This document shows positions 35,961 through 46,130 of a DNA stretch of 64,000 nt, piece after piece (within the stretch, counting starts at the first letter, position 1; every line of letters starts with the position of its first letter). The notes beneath the pieces were generated by a model. That model was not told the DNA's origin and ran no database searches. It saw only the letters and a program-made list of their open reading frames with translations. Origin of the DNA: Hypericum androsaemum (Eukaryota > Streptophyta > Magnoliopsida > Malpighiales > Hypericaceae); assembly GCA_963995505.1 (NCBI GenBank), contig OZ023190.1, forward strand, positions 17,044,092 through 17,108,091, in the 5' to 3' direction. The position numbers and the translations under genes were made by a program.

Positions 35961-37960
35961 AATGTATTATAATATTATAAGCCATTCGATATATAAACAC
36001 AATTTGCAGCATACAAATTAGAAAAAAATGAAGCAACAGTAACCACTTCTCCATCCATTTTAGTTTCAATTCAGTAGCCAAAATTATACACAACCAAATT
36101 CTAAACATTTGCAAAATTAAACATCCGAAATCAAACAAGATCAAATAATTTACAAATTTCAAACACGAATAATTGACGCAGGAAGTAGAACATCGTTGCT
36201 TATCCATTGGTAAAATTCAAGAATAATTAACCCAGGAAGCATCTCTGTTTATATTCAATTAATAACAAGCTCATTGAACACCAACAATTAAACTATACCA
36301 GATTTCTAAACCATTTGATATACAACGGAACCCTAGAATTCAGAATCAGATTTAAAAAAATCAAAGAATAATTAAAATAGCGACGTCGAGGGCCTAGAGA
36401 GCAAAAGGAGATGGACACTTCGCCGACTCCGATGCCGGCACCCAGCTCGCCCCCTCCGACGTCGGCTCCTTGCCAGGCAGCTATTCAACGAAACCCCTCG
36501 CCTCCGGTGCCATTACGACGATTTGATTTTCACGGCTCTTGCTATTGCTCGATTATCCCGGCGCAGTGAGGAGGCCGGGGAGGGTGGCGCAGGCCTCCAG
36601 AAGCTCCGCCGCCATTTGCTCGACTTCGGTCTCGAGCTTGTCCAGGTCTTCCTCTTCGACTTCGACACAATGAGACGTCCCCCTCGCTTATCGCGAAGCA
36701 GTGGCTCACCTTTGTAACGCCGTTTCTCATCTAACGATCTTTTTGCAACTTAACTTCAACTTTTAGGACTGTGTGTATCTTGTAAGAAGAAAAGGAGAGA
36801 GGAAGAAGGAGAAGAGGAAGAAGAGAGGGAGAGAGAGAGATGACGGAGGCGGAGAGAGAGATAAGTGAGGCTGAAAGTGGCCGCCTCCAAAAGCCATAGA
36901 ATTTGGGGGGAGAGAGACCAATAAGAGGCCGCCTCCAAAAGCCATAGAATTTGGGGGGAGAGAGACCAATAAGAGAGGGTTAAAGTACCAAACTATCATG
37001 TTTAATATTGATTGTCAAATCTATATTTTTTTAATTTATATGATCTAATGACTCCTATTTTATTCAGATTAGTCCTTGCTACTTTTTCAAGTCCAGTACT
37101 CAATCCACTCCCGGTCTTACTTACATCATTTTGGTCTTTCCCTCTCAATTTCCTTGGATATTTCCTCGTTCTTCCTGGGTTGTTTTTATTTAAAAAAAGG
37201 GGTCTCCACTCTCCCTCGTATAATTGCGCTTATTAATTTGGTACAAATAAATAAGGGCATTATTAGCAAATTTAATTTCTATTTACAATGGATATGGCCT
37301 CGAAAGCAGATAACCTGTGATGGATTAAATATAAAAGATAAATAATGGCATATTCTTATTTTAACCTCATCCTTATCCCCGCACCGGCATCCAAAAAATG
37401 TGAAGATGGTGGCCTATCCCTAATAATATATTATCGATAATTATACAACCCCGCCACTTCCAATTAATTTACCTCCTCCTAATAAGTAATAACAAGCCCC
37501 ACTTATAAAAAAAGTAATAACGAGCCACTCTCTTGAAATCAATGACAAATTAATTTATATCGTTTTTATATCATCTAGTATTTTTATACTTATTTGGTTG
37601 ATTAACCAAATTGTGAGCTCCGTAAAATTTTAAAAGATGTCAAATTTTTTATACAAGTATTTAACACTAATATTTTATAAAAACTTAATTTTTTTGTTAA
37701 TCTAAAATTATTATTTTTGAACAAGTAGATTTTATTTCTTTTAAAAAAAACTTATTAATTGTTACACTTAATGTTCATGAACACATCACCTAAAAAATCA
37801 AAAGATAATAACATATCTAATAGCACTGCTAATTAGATAGAGGTTATCTTGAAATTAATTCATGTATATTTTCTAATATAATCTTGGGTTTTATCTGGAC
37901 AACGCGATTGAGAGATTTTTTCCTAGGCTGGCCAAACTTCCTCTTGAATTTATTTAGTGC
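35961..37960. other. Intergenic DNA with a GC-rich island, no gene assigned
   Basis: Most of this interval is AT-rich and empty. Between about 36,390 and 36,730 a GC-rich island reads on the minus strand EEEDLDKLETEVEQMAAELL, a coiled-coil-like segment, but frames break on both sides. It could be a captured exon piece; I cannot name its source. Confidence 0.4.
36879..36974. repeat. Exact tandem duplication of 48 bp
   Basis: The unit beginning GGCCGCCTCCAAAAGCC and ending CCAATAAGA occurs twice back to back with no visible difference (36,879-36,926 and 36,927-36,974), which suggests a recent event. Confidence 0.93.
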
Positions 37961-37965
37961 AAATT

Positions 37966-38110
37966 ACTGTGGTATCTTTCGTGTTTGACTAAATCGACGA
38001 TTTAGTCCCTTTTGTTTCAAAAATTATTCTCCCATCTCTCGTGTTTGATTTTATTATACTCTCGGGTCCCTGACTGAAGTCATTTTTTTTCCTTTTTTGT
38101 CATTGAAATG
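37966..38110 (+). repeat. Another unpaired Mutator-like terminal sequence
   Basis: It contains TTTTATTATACTCTCGGGTCCCTGACTGAAGTCA followed by ATGACAAAAATACCC, the shared end of the family seen at 20.8, 21.9, 23.1 and 56.9 kb. No inverted partner was found. Confidence 0.55.
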
Positions 38111-38599
38111 ACAAAAATACCCTTCTCCGGTAAACGCAAACTTCCGATCATCTTTTTTGGCGAACACCATCTTCTCTGGTTAAAAATTTCTCAACCCCAA
38201 GCGAACACCACACTCTTTCCAGAAATTTGGTCTCATCTTCATACCCTTGTCGTTTTTATCATTAGAAAATCGACCCAAATTAGAATTAGAATAAGAATAC
38301 CATAATTAGAATAAGAAACGTGGTGATAATTTAGCCATTTAATTGGGTCCCCTACTGATCCCAATCGACCCTAAAATTGGTCAAAGGTGAAGGAAACCAA
38401 ACTCACCACCGTGGGAACTTCCACATGAAAATCGAAACCCTAAATCAGTGAGATTGGCACCTACCTGGTTCCCCCTTTGTTGGTTGTAATGGATTATTTC
38501 TTTGTTGTAATGGGTTCGTTGCTAAATCTTTGTTTCATGGAAAATTTCATGTTCTTTTGAATCGAAATCGATTACCTAGCCTTGAACACATGTACACTT

Positions 38600-38800
38600 C
38601 TTTGTAATGCATGATGCATTTTTTAAAAAATTTTTTTGAGATTTTTGAGATTTTTGGTATAATCCCAAAATTCTAATTCGGTATTCGGGATATCCCGAAA
38701 TTATTTTGGTTCGGGATCGATAGGGGTTTTTTTCTAAATTTTGGTATTCGGGATTTTCGGTATTCGGGATCGGGATATCCCGAATGCTCACCCCTAATTA
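38600..38800 (-). repeat. Possible hAT-type element end rich in CGGGAT repeats
   Basis: On the minus strand the block begins TAGGGGTGAGCATTCGGG, which resembles the ends of plant hAT elements, and continues with repeated CGGGATATCCCGA and CCGAATACC words. No partner end or 8-bp duplication was found. Confidence 0.4.
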
Positions 38801-38853
38801 GCCATATGAGAAACATGAGTAGGTTCCATCGAATCAAGAGAGATCTGTCTCTC

Positions 38854-39531
38854 TTACTGCTGCACCAAATATAACACTCTGCTAATGATAGACATGGGAT
38901 CCATCAATAAGATTTGTTGCCTTGTTGCTGCATAATTATCATTGAGTCCTTGCAAATAGATGATAATCTGGTCATTCTCTTTATACTGAGTTACAACTCA
39001 ATAGAGTTCACAGTTAGTACAATCAGCATTAGGATTACATTTACACCGTGGAATAGGGCAAAATTGAGTCAACTGATCCCATGGGTTACGAAAATGAGTA
39101 AAATATGCATTCACAATCCTAGCTTCCTAATTCAAAGAATGGATCTCTCGTTGAATGCCAGCGATCCTAACAATATTTCCTCTTCCGAAATGATCACAGA
39201 TATCCTTCCGCACATCAGCAACACTCTCAAAATACAACAAACTCTGATGAATCTCTGGTTCAACAGATCGTAAAATCCAGCTGACTATCATCGTGTTACA
39301 ACGTTCCCAATTTGCAAACTGGGGATCATTAAGAGCTGGTACATGAGTAGATCCATCTATGAAACCTAGTTTGTTCTTAGATCTAAGAGCGAAACGCATA
39401 TCACGGCTCCAAGCATAGAAATTACTACTACCCTCTAGTAAAGGAGTTACTAGAGCAACTGCTGAGTTCTCACTCAGATGGAGATAGAGAGGAGGTACCT
39501 GGACTTCCATGGTTGTATTAGAAGTTCCCAA
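38854..39531 (-). pseudogene. copia-type gag fragment
   Basis: The frame from 39,531 encodes a UBN2/retrotransposon gag N-terminal domain: GSSNFYAWSRDMRFALRSK, ANWERCNTMIVSWIL and CDHFGRGN. Downstream pieces in other frames (WDQLTQFCPIP, IYLQGLNDNYAATRQQILL, DPMSIISRVL) follow the gag order to a stop near 38,854. Protease, integrase and reverse transcriptase are absent. Confidence 0.85.
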
Positions 39532-40009
39532 ACGTGGTCGTGAGACGAATCTATGGGAGCTAATTAGCCCAACAAAGAAAAAAGGTGTAGTTGAGGAGAG
39601 TAGAACTAGGACTTCTAGAGCTCAAGCGGAAACTCTCATACCATGAAAGCTTTTGGTAAATCAGAATTAATTAAATGGAAGAAGGGAGGAAGAAGATGGA
39701 GAGGATCTGGTGACCAAGAGGAAAATCATCTCTTGAGTTTTCTATATTTTTGTACAACCTTTTTACAAAATGGTAAAGTAGAGATATATACAACCAAAAG
39801 AATCTCTGGTGGGGTCCACATATTTACTATCCTGCCAAAAGTTGTTGTTGCCTATATGAGAGTGTTTCCTTGCTAATGGATTGGCATGTGTGCTCTACGT
39901 CAGCAAGGTAAAGTGGTTCAATTGGAATTCCGGATGACCGGGCGTCCATAGCTCTAGTGATCGTCTGATTTGTACCATTTAACACATATGCATGAACCAT
40001 GTATTAACA
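38854..40009 (-). mobile_element. 5' end of a copia-type retrotransposon, truncated
   Basis: Reading leftward from 40,009, a 366-bp LTR (40,009-39,644, TGTTAATACATGG to ...CTTTCA) is followed at once by TGGTATGAGAG, a one-mismatch form of the initiator-Met-tRNA primer site, then a leader and a gag fragment. Everything downstream of gag is lost, so no target duplication can be checked. Confidence 0.82.
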
Positions 40010-40082
40010 AACTTGGGACAGGCCGATAAACATTTTTTTAATATTTTCCCAATTTTTCACATACCGAGCCATTAACTTTATG

Positions 40083-41088
40083 ATTGGAGTACGCGCAATT
40101 GGATTGTCTCCCTACCAAAAAATGGTGTTCTCTCTTAAAAAATATCTAGATGTTTTTTTTCGTGGAGCTTTTCTTCCTCTTTCTACCTCGGCACCATCGT
40201 CTCCGATTGCCGCTCCACCTCCCTCCACCAATCCCAGCTCGTTGCCGTCGCTTCGCCTCACCGCTCACCTTACCGCCGCTCCACCGTCTGAGGCTCACCG
40301 TCTTTCCCCATCCCTGGTATCCATGACAAGTAGTCCCTGCCGCCGTCACTGCCTTGCTGGGGGAGGCTCGTCATCGTTGTCTCGCCACTCACCTCTCCAC
40401 TGCTCGTCGTCGTCTCACCGTCCGAGGCTGGTTATTGTCTTGTCGGGGAAGACTCGTCGTCGTCTCGCCACTCACCTCACCGCCGCTCGTCGTCGGTGGA
40501 TTGGTTTGAAGTCGCCGGTGGTTCCCGGGGGGAATGGTCGCCACCATCTACCCCTCGGCCGGCTCGCTATCCTTTTCCTCTTTGCTGTTCTATTTTATTT
40601 CTTTGTTGCTTTCATTGTTTTTCTCTGTCTATGCATGTTGCTTTTGCTCTCGAGTCATACGTGTTTTGTAACTCCGTTTGGCTTCATTTTATTATAATCT
40701 GCTTTTGATTGGATCGACCTAGGTTCGATTTAAGATATGTTCAATCCTCGAAACCTTTCCGTTTGGAGCAGGTGGATAGCCTTGTCTTGATTGAATTTGT
40801 CAGATCTTGGCATTCATTTGCGTGTATCTCGTATGCATTCAAATGTCCACGAGGTTGCGTCTTTGATGCGACCTCGTGGTTATTAGCCATAGCTTGTCTC
40901 AACAGCTTTCTCCTTGGAAGTTCGGCTCTCGTAGCCTATCGTCCGCCCTTCGCCTCCACCCAGTCCTCTCTGTCTCCTATCGGAGTGATTTTATGTACTG
41001 TCAGTGTCTGTGTTCTCTGCTTATAATTTTCTATCCTGTATTTTTTCATTTTTTATAATATAGGTCCCGAGTCATCCTTAAACAAAAA
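40083..41088 (+). mobile_element. Retroposon-like insertion with a perfect 14-bp target duplication
   Basis: CCATTAACTTTATG occurs at 40,069-40,082 and again at 41,089-41,102. The insert ends in an A-rich tail (AAACAAAAA) directly before the second copy. Long, variable duplications with an A tail are typical of LINE-driven insertion. The insert is GC-rich at 40,180-40,600, with a Ser/Pro/Arg-rich open frame that matches nothing I recognise. It may be a 5'-truncated LINE or a processed transcript copy. Confidence 0.68.
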
Positions 41089-41292
41089 CCATTAACTTTA
41101 TGCTATAAGTTACCATTAGAAAGTGAAAAAACTTTCCATGTTTCTTTGCACACAAGATCAATAGAACGTTTAATTTAACTTTACTGTTACATTCAAGATC
41201 ACGTGACATTAATCAAATAACGAAAATGATAATGGCAAAAATATGAAACAAAGATTAGATCTAAAGAAGACGAAGGAGATAAAGGAGAGAAA

Positions 41293-42352
41293 TGTTGGGT
41301 ATGGAGCCTGAGTGCGAATGAAGTATTCGGGTGGCTCGAGTGAAGAGCTGTGAGGATGGTCCGTGAGTTGATCGATTGGGTTCGGAGTCTGGGAACGCTC
41401 AGAGAATCAATCGAGTTAAGAGTCGAGTGAAGACGTTGAGGACATCGGAGGATCGTGTGGCTCGAATGAAGAGCCTTAAGGATGATCGGGGTAGCGATCG
41501 GGTCAAGAGACGAAGTCGAAGAAGAGCTTTGTGAAAAAGCTGAAGGAACTTGCGATAGCAAGTTAACTGGCGATCGCAAGTGCCAAGTTCCAGTAACTTC
41601 TGTGTGAGGCCATTGGTGATCGCAAGTTAGACCAGAAAAGTTGCTGAACTTTGACCAAAATACCCCTCAAGACCCCCAAATGGTTGCCTAGGTTGTGGGC
41701 ACTATAAATACCCATTTGCCTCATTGTTGGAAGGTAGGCAAAAGTGTTGCCCACTTCTCCAAAGAGAAAGAGAGAAGAGGGAGGAAGAAGAAAGGCTCTT
41801 CAAGTGAAGGAGAGGCCAACTGTCCACTCCTCCAAGTGAAGGAGGAGAAGGAGAAGAAGAAGTGTGCCCCGATACCCAACTCAAGTGAAGGGTTGACTCC
41901 GAGTGAAGGGGAAGATGGAAGACCCGAGCAAAGGGTTGTCTCCAAGTGAAGGAGCAGAAGGAAGAAGACCCAAGTGAAGGGTTGCCTCCGAGTGAAGGAG
42001 GTGGTGCTCTCCGAGTGAAGGAGAGTTGGCCCGAAACGTGGGTAGAGCCTAAACATAGGGTTTTACCAAGAGTGAGAGCTCCCAAGAGTGTGGGTAGCCT
42101 ATGGTGAGAAGAGGAGGAAAGAGTGAGCCGAGTAAAGGCATCCATTGTTGTGAGAGCGAGTGAGGCTCGAGCAGAAAAAAAGTAGAATCTCTCCTGGCTT
42201 GGAAGTCCTCGGATGTAGATCATTGTGGATCGAACCGGGTAACCAAATTTTTGTGTCTCTTCTTGTACTTTCTTTGTACTTTGTGCATCGTACTTCTTGT
42301 GGTTATCGTGGTTTGCTCGTATGTGTTTTCTATTTGCGTTGTTTTGGTCCTT
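41293..42352 (+). repeat. LTR-like sequence with internal GAGTGAAG tandem repeats
   Basis: It begins TGTTGGGTATGGAG, has a TATA box (ACTATAAATACCC, about 41,700) and a leader, then a long run of CAAGTGAAGGG / CCGAGTGAAGGAG words (41,800-42,030), and a copia-like end (GAACCGGGTAACCAAATTTTTGTG). I found no target duplication, so the right border is uncertain. Confidence 0.5.
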
Positions 42353-42651
42353 GAGAAGTGGGTAATTTACATTTGTTAAAGAATGAGCTATTTATGGGTT
42401 TTTTATCTGTCCGGTGTTACTGTTTGGTTTTTTTATATATAAATGTTGTTCGATTTTTAAGTTTGGGGGATTTGGTGTCCACGTGAGAAGGACAACTAAA
42501 AAAATCGGATCTTGGTCCAAGATCTGACTTTTTTAGTTGTCCTTACCAAGATTCGACTTTTTATATCGAATCATGGATCCGACTTAAAAGTCAATACTTT
42601 GCAGGATCCGACTTAAAAAGATGGATGTTGATAAAATAGACATAACACGCC

Positions 42652-42710
42652 TTTGGCTTGGTGGTCGAAGGTGCCGCTACATTTTACTTCTTGGTCATTG
42701 GTTCGATTCC
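42652..42710 (+). promoter_or_regulatory. tRNA-like A and B boxes, left arm
   Basis: TTTGGCTTGGTGGTCG (42,652-42,667) resembles the A box (TRGCNNAGYNGG), and GGTTCGATTCC (42,700-42,710) fits the B box exactly. Spacing is that of a tRNA gene, but the intervening sequence does not fold as a complete tRNA. Confidence 0.55.
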
Positions 42711-43103
42711 AGCTTCTAACAACTTTTTTACTATCTAACATAAATATTATATTAAATAAATTAAATTGTATTAATTAGACAATGAATTCTTGATAGCGAA
42801 TTTGGTTTAAGTTGTGGTGAATACTTGAATTTGACAAATTTTTTAATAAAACCTATGACTTTACTTTTAAAATTAGTCTACTTTTCATATTATTTTAAAA
42901 CTTTGGATGGTGTACTAATATTTTACTCAAAAAATTATCAAACTCAAGTATTGAATTCAACCCATGACTTTACTTTCAAGGACCGCAACTTAAACTAAAT
43001 TGGCTATCAAGAATTTCTTGTCTAATTATTACAATTTAATTTATTTAATATAATATTTATGTTTGATAGTAAAAACAAGATTGCAAAAAAGTTGTTAGAA
43101 GCT

Positions 43104-43162
43104 GGAATCGAACCAATGACCAAGAAGTAAAATGTGGCGGCACCTTCGACCACCAAGCCAAA
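43104..43162 (-). promoter_or_regulatory. tRNA-like A and B boxes, right arm (inverted copy)
   Basis: The minus strand repeats the boxes of the left arm: B box at 43,114-43,104 and A-like box at 43,162-43,147. Both copies are preserved. Confidence 0.55.
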
Positions 43163-43421
43163 GGCGTGTTATGTCTATTTTATCAACATCCGACTTTTTA
43201 AGTCGGATCCTGTCAAGATCTGACTTTTCAAGTCGGATCCGTGATTCGACATAAAAAGTCAGATCTTGGGAAGGACGACTAAAAAATCAGATCTTGCACA
43301 AAACTTAAAAACCGAATACCATTTTTACAAAAAAAAACCCAAATAATAACACCGGACAGATAAAAATCCCTATTTAGCTACAACTATCCAGAAAGAAAAT
43401 TTGTAAAATATAGAGTAGTGG

Positions 43422-44099
43422 GGCCCATTGTGTTACATAGGCAAGGCTTGCTCCTTTCCCTTCATAATAGGCAGGATCCAGGTAAGATCTATAGGACCCA
43501 GATCTTAATCATCTTTTTTAAATATAGATTCAAATCATTATCCTTATCCTATTTAAAAAATAGGATCCGGACAAGATTTTTTTTCTAAAATACTAGGCAG
43601 GATCAGGGTCGATCCACGGGTCCATAATATTTAACAATTGTTTAACTTAAAAATGCAACCTGTGTAATCTAAGTTTATAAGTATTCTATTTTTCCCCAAT
43701 ATTCTACCACTTTTAACGAAGATTCCACGATCGACCCACGTGTCTAATTAAGAAAATGCCTTCGAACATTTGATTTTAGAAATATATTGCTTAATTGAAC
43801 CCTTTAATTAAGAAAATGTCTCTGAACATTTAATTACTCACAAGAGCCAAATGATCTAAAATGTGCACATTTCCTCAGGCTTGTCAAAAAACAAAACAGT
43901 GTACATTAATTCTTTGGTTAATATTATTAATTTGGCCTCTATAGTATTTGAACTCAGCGTTCAATGAATTAAAAGAGTCAAAATAGAAATAAGATAAGGC
44001 ATTCAACACTCAGAAGAAGTGAAAAAAGAGAGTAAAGAACATAAATTAAGCTAGAAACAAGGACTAATAAAAGACATCAAACTAGATTAAAGTCATTAA
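43422..44099. other. Intergenic DNA, no gene
   Basis: AT-rich sequence with short CAGGATC-type repeated words near 43,470-43,620. No gene or bounded element was identified. Confidence 0.45.
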
Positions 44100-44104
44100 G
44101 TCAG

Positions 44105-46125
44105 TGTTGCGGGGAAAAAAGAACAAGTAACCCGAGACGGATCCGGAGTGGTCGTCCCAAGGTCAGTCTAAAGCTATGCTAAAGCTAGAGCTAGGCTACG
44201 GGCTACGCTAGGCTACGGAAAGGAAAAGCGATACAAGATAAGTAAAGTAGTTGTATGTTGTGTTGTGGATGTTCTTCTCCGGTACCCAACTCCCTTTATA
44301 TAGCACGTCCTGACCTAGCTCCATCCTTCCCGTGCAAGAAATTCCATCCCGAGTGAATATTTCGTTTCCAAATCAACCCGGCTTAGAATAGGAAAATCTA
44401 AACCGTCTTCCTCAAATGAACAAATATCGTCTACGATTAGGAATATACCGATCGTGTCGACAAAGCAACTGTGTCCCAAAATCTTATGGGAATCTCGGAA
44501 ATCCCAAAAATCTCGGCTCTACTTAGAAAAATATAAGTCAACCCGGCCTTCTCGAACCTTCCGTGCAAAATTCTGTTTCAAGCCAGACATGTCCAAACAG
44601 CTTATCGCCTTTAGGCCCAAAGCGAACTCCAAAACGGGCCCAAGTCTCCCGCCTACCCGGAACAAAAAGGCTTCATGTATACCGAGCCTTCCCGCCTTTA
44701 GGCCCGAGGTGGGCCTTACCGCCCATGAGCTCCATCGCCTTGCTTACCGCCAGCTCCTCCGAGCGGGCTCATTCCGCTCAGGCCCTAGGCAGAATTCTCC
44801 TTCCGCCCGGACTAGCGAACCTCTTCCTATCGCCCGGCCTCTCGCTTACAAAATCCGAGATGAAAGGCAAGCCTTACCGCCCTTAGGCCCGAGGCGGGCC
44901 TTACCGCCCATGAGCTAAGGCGGTAAAGGCCTACTGCCCACAAGCCAAGGCGGTAAGTGCCTACCGCCATGCAGACTTGGGCGACCACCGAGCGGTCCAA
45001 TTTGGACGGACACACTAACCCGAACATGGATTCCCGCAAACGAACCCGGAGATGAACACCTTTGCTAGACACCCGGAGTATGAATTTTGCACTTTAACAC
45101 CCAGACATATCACTTCACGTACCGAGGCGTCCAACCGGACATCCCACTTCACGAGCCGAGACATCCACCCGGACACTTCGAAGGTCAAAATGCCCTCCGG
45201 GCTCCCGCCTCGAAAGTTAAAGCGACCATCCGGGCTCCCGCCTTGTTGGTCAAAGTGACCATCCGGGATCTTGCTTTGTAGGTCAAAGCGAACGTCCGGG
45301 TTCCTGCCTTGTAGATTAAAGCGTACATCCGGGTTTCCGCCTTGAGGACTAAAGCGTCCTCCCACTTTGACCTATATTTTTGACCTACTTCCGCCCCGAA
45401 TCCAAAGAATTCAGAAACGACAAAGTCATAGATCTATGTTTTGGCGTCGCACAGCAACTTGAATCGTCTCAATCCGAGCTCCGGATAAAAAGTTATGAGT
45501 ATTTTACCGAGGAGTATCACCCAGGCGGGCGGGAAGCGGATGGAACCGGACTCCCGCCTTGGTCTTGGAAGCGGGAAGCCGACCAAAGCGGGAAGCGGAC
45601 CTAACCGGTCCGGAGTGGGATCAGTTTGAAGTAGACTTTTGTCCACCTTCTGCTTCGAATCAGAAAAAGTCGTAAACTACAAAGTTGTAGATATTTGTCT
45701 TATCTTTCCATAGCCGAAAGAATCAGCTCAATCCAATGTTCGAGTCATAAGTTACCGCCAATTTACCAAAGATGAATATTTGGCATCGAAGGACAATAAA
45801 CTGTGGTAGTCTACCATCACCGGTCTCAACCAAGGAGAGACCATCATTGGGCAACCGTCATCGGTCTTGGCCAAGAGAAGACCATTATCGATTTCTACTC
45901 AACTCAAGACCGGAAGCAACCTCTTTGAAATGACACCAATCACCGGTCATCCGACACCGGTCTCTTCGGGACGATACCGAACATCGATCACCCGACATTG
46001 ATCTCTCTGAGATGACACCACCCACTTTGAGACCATGCCGGTCATCGGTCACCCGGTCACTTTGAGACCGCACCGGAAAGTTCAAGATATCCTTGATAAT
46101 TTGAGATTATTTTTGTACCTCAACA
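44105..46125 (-). mobile_element. Solo LTR, ~2.0 kb, family A copy 1
   Basis: The sequence runs TGTTGCGGGG...CTCAACA, flanked by GTCAG (44,100-44,104) and ATCAG (46,126-46,130), a 5-bp duplication with one mismatch. A minus-strand TATA box (GCTATATAAAGGGAG) near 44,300 and a leader set the orientation. It shares nearly full length with 54,271-56,127. No internal region is present. Confidence 0.82.
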
Positions 46126-46130
46126 ATCAG

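Larger units (their letters stand above)
42362..43412. mobile_element. Foldback Mutator-like element, ~1.05 kb, with tRNA-like boxes in both arms
   Basis: Nearly the entire element is one inverted repeat: 42,362-~42,860 against ~42,930-43,412. The arms share TTTTTATCTGTCCGGTGTTA, GATCCGACTTAAAAAG and a 90-bp near-identical block. Flanks GAGAAGTGG (42,353-42,361) and GAGTAGTGG (43,413-43,421) form a 9-bp duplication with one mismatch, as expected for Mutator-like elements. Each arm has TTTGGCTTGGTGGTCG and, 47 bp on, GGTTCGATTCC, resembling Pol III A and B boxes. It has no coding capacity. Confidence 0.82.

Noticed and set aside
41702..42223. A 173-codon minus-strand frame rich in Ser, Leu and Pro
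   Set aside because: It is antisense to the GAGTGAAG tandem repeats of an LTR-like sequence.
41293..42352. A bounded solo LTR with a GAGAA target duplication
   Set aside because: On exact reading the left flank is AGAAA, not GAGAA, and the right end does not finish in CA, so I kept only an LTR-like call.
42652..42730. A functional tRNA gene
   Set aside because: Only the box motifs fit. The sequence does not form an acceptor stem or a proper anticodon arm.
44454..44918. A 154-codon plus-strand frame with repeated LGPR words
   Set aside because: It lies inside a solo LTR. Its repeats come from GC-rich tandem words and it is not preserved in the second copy.
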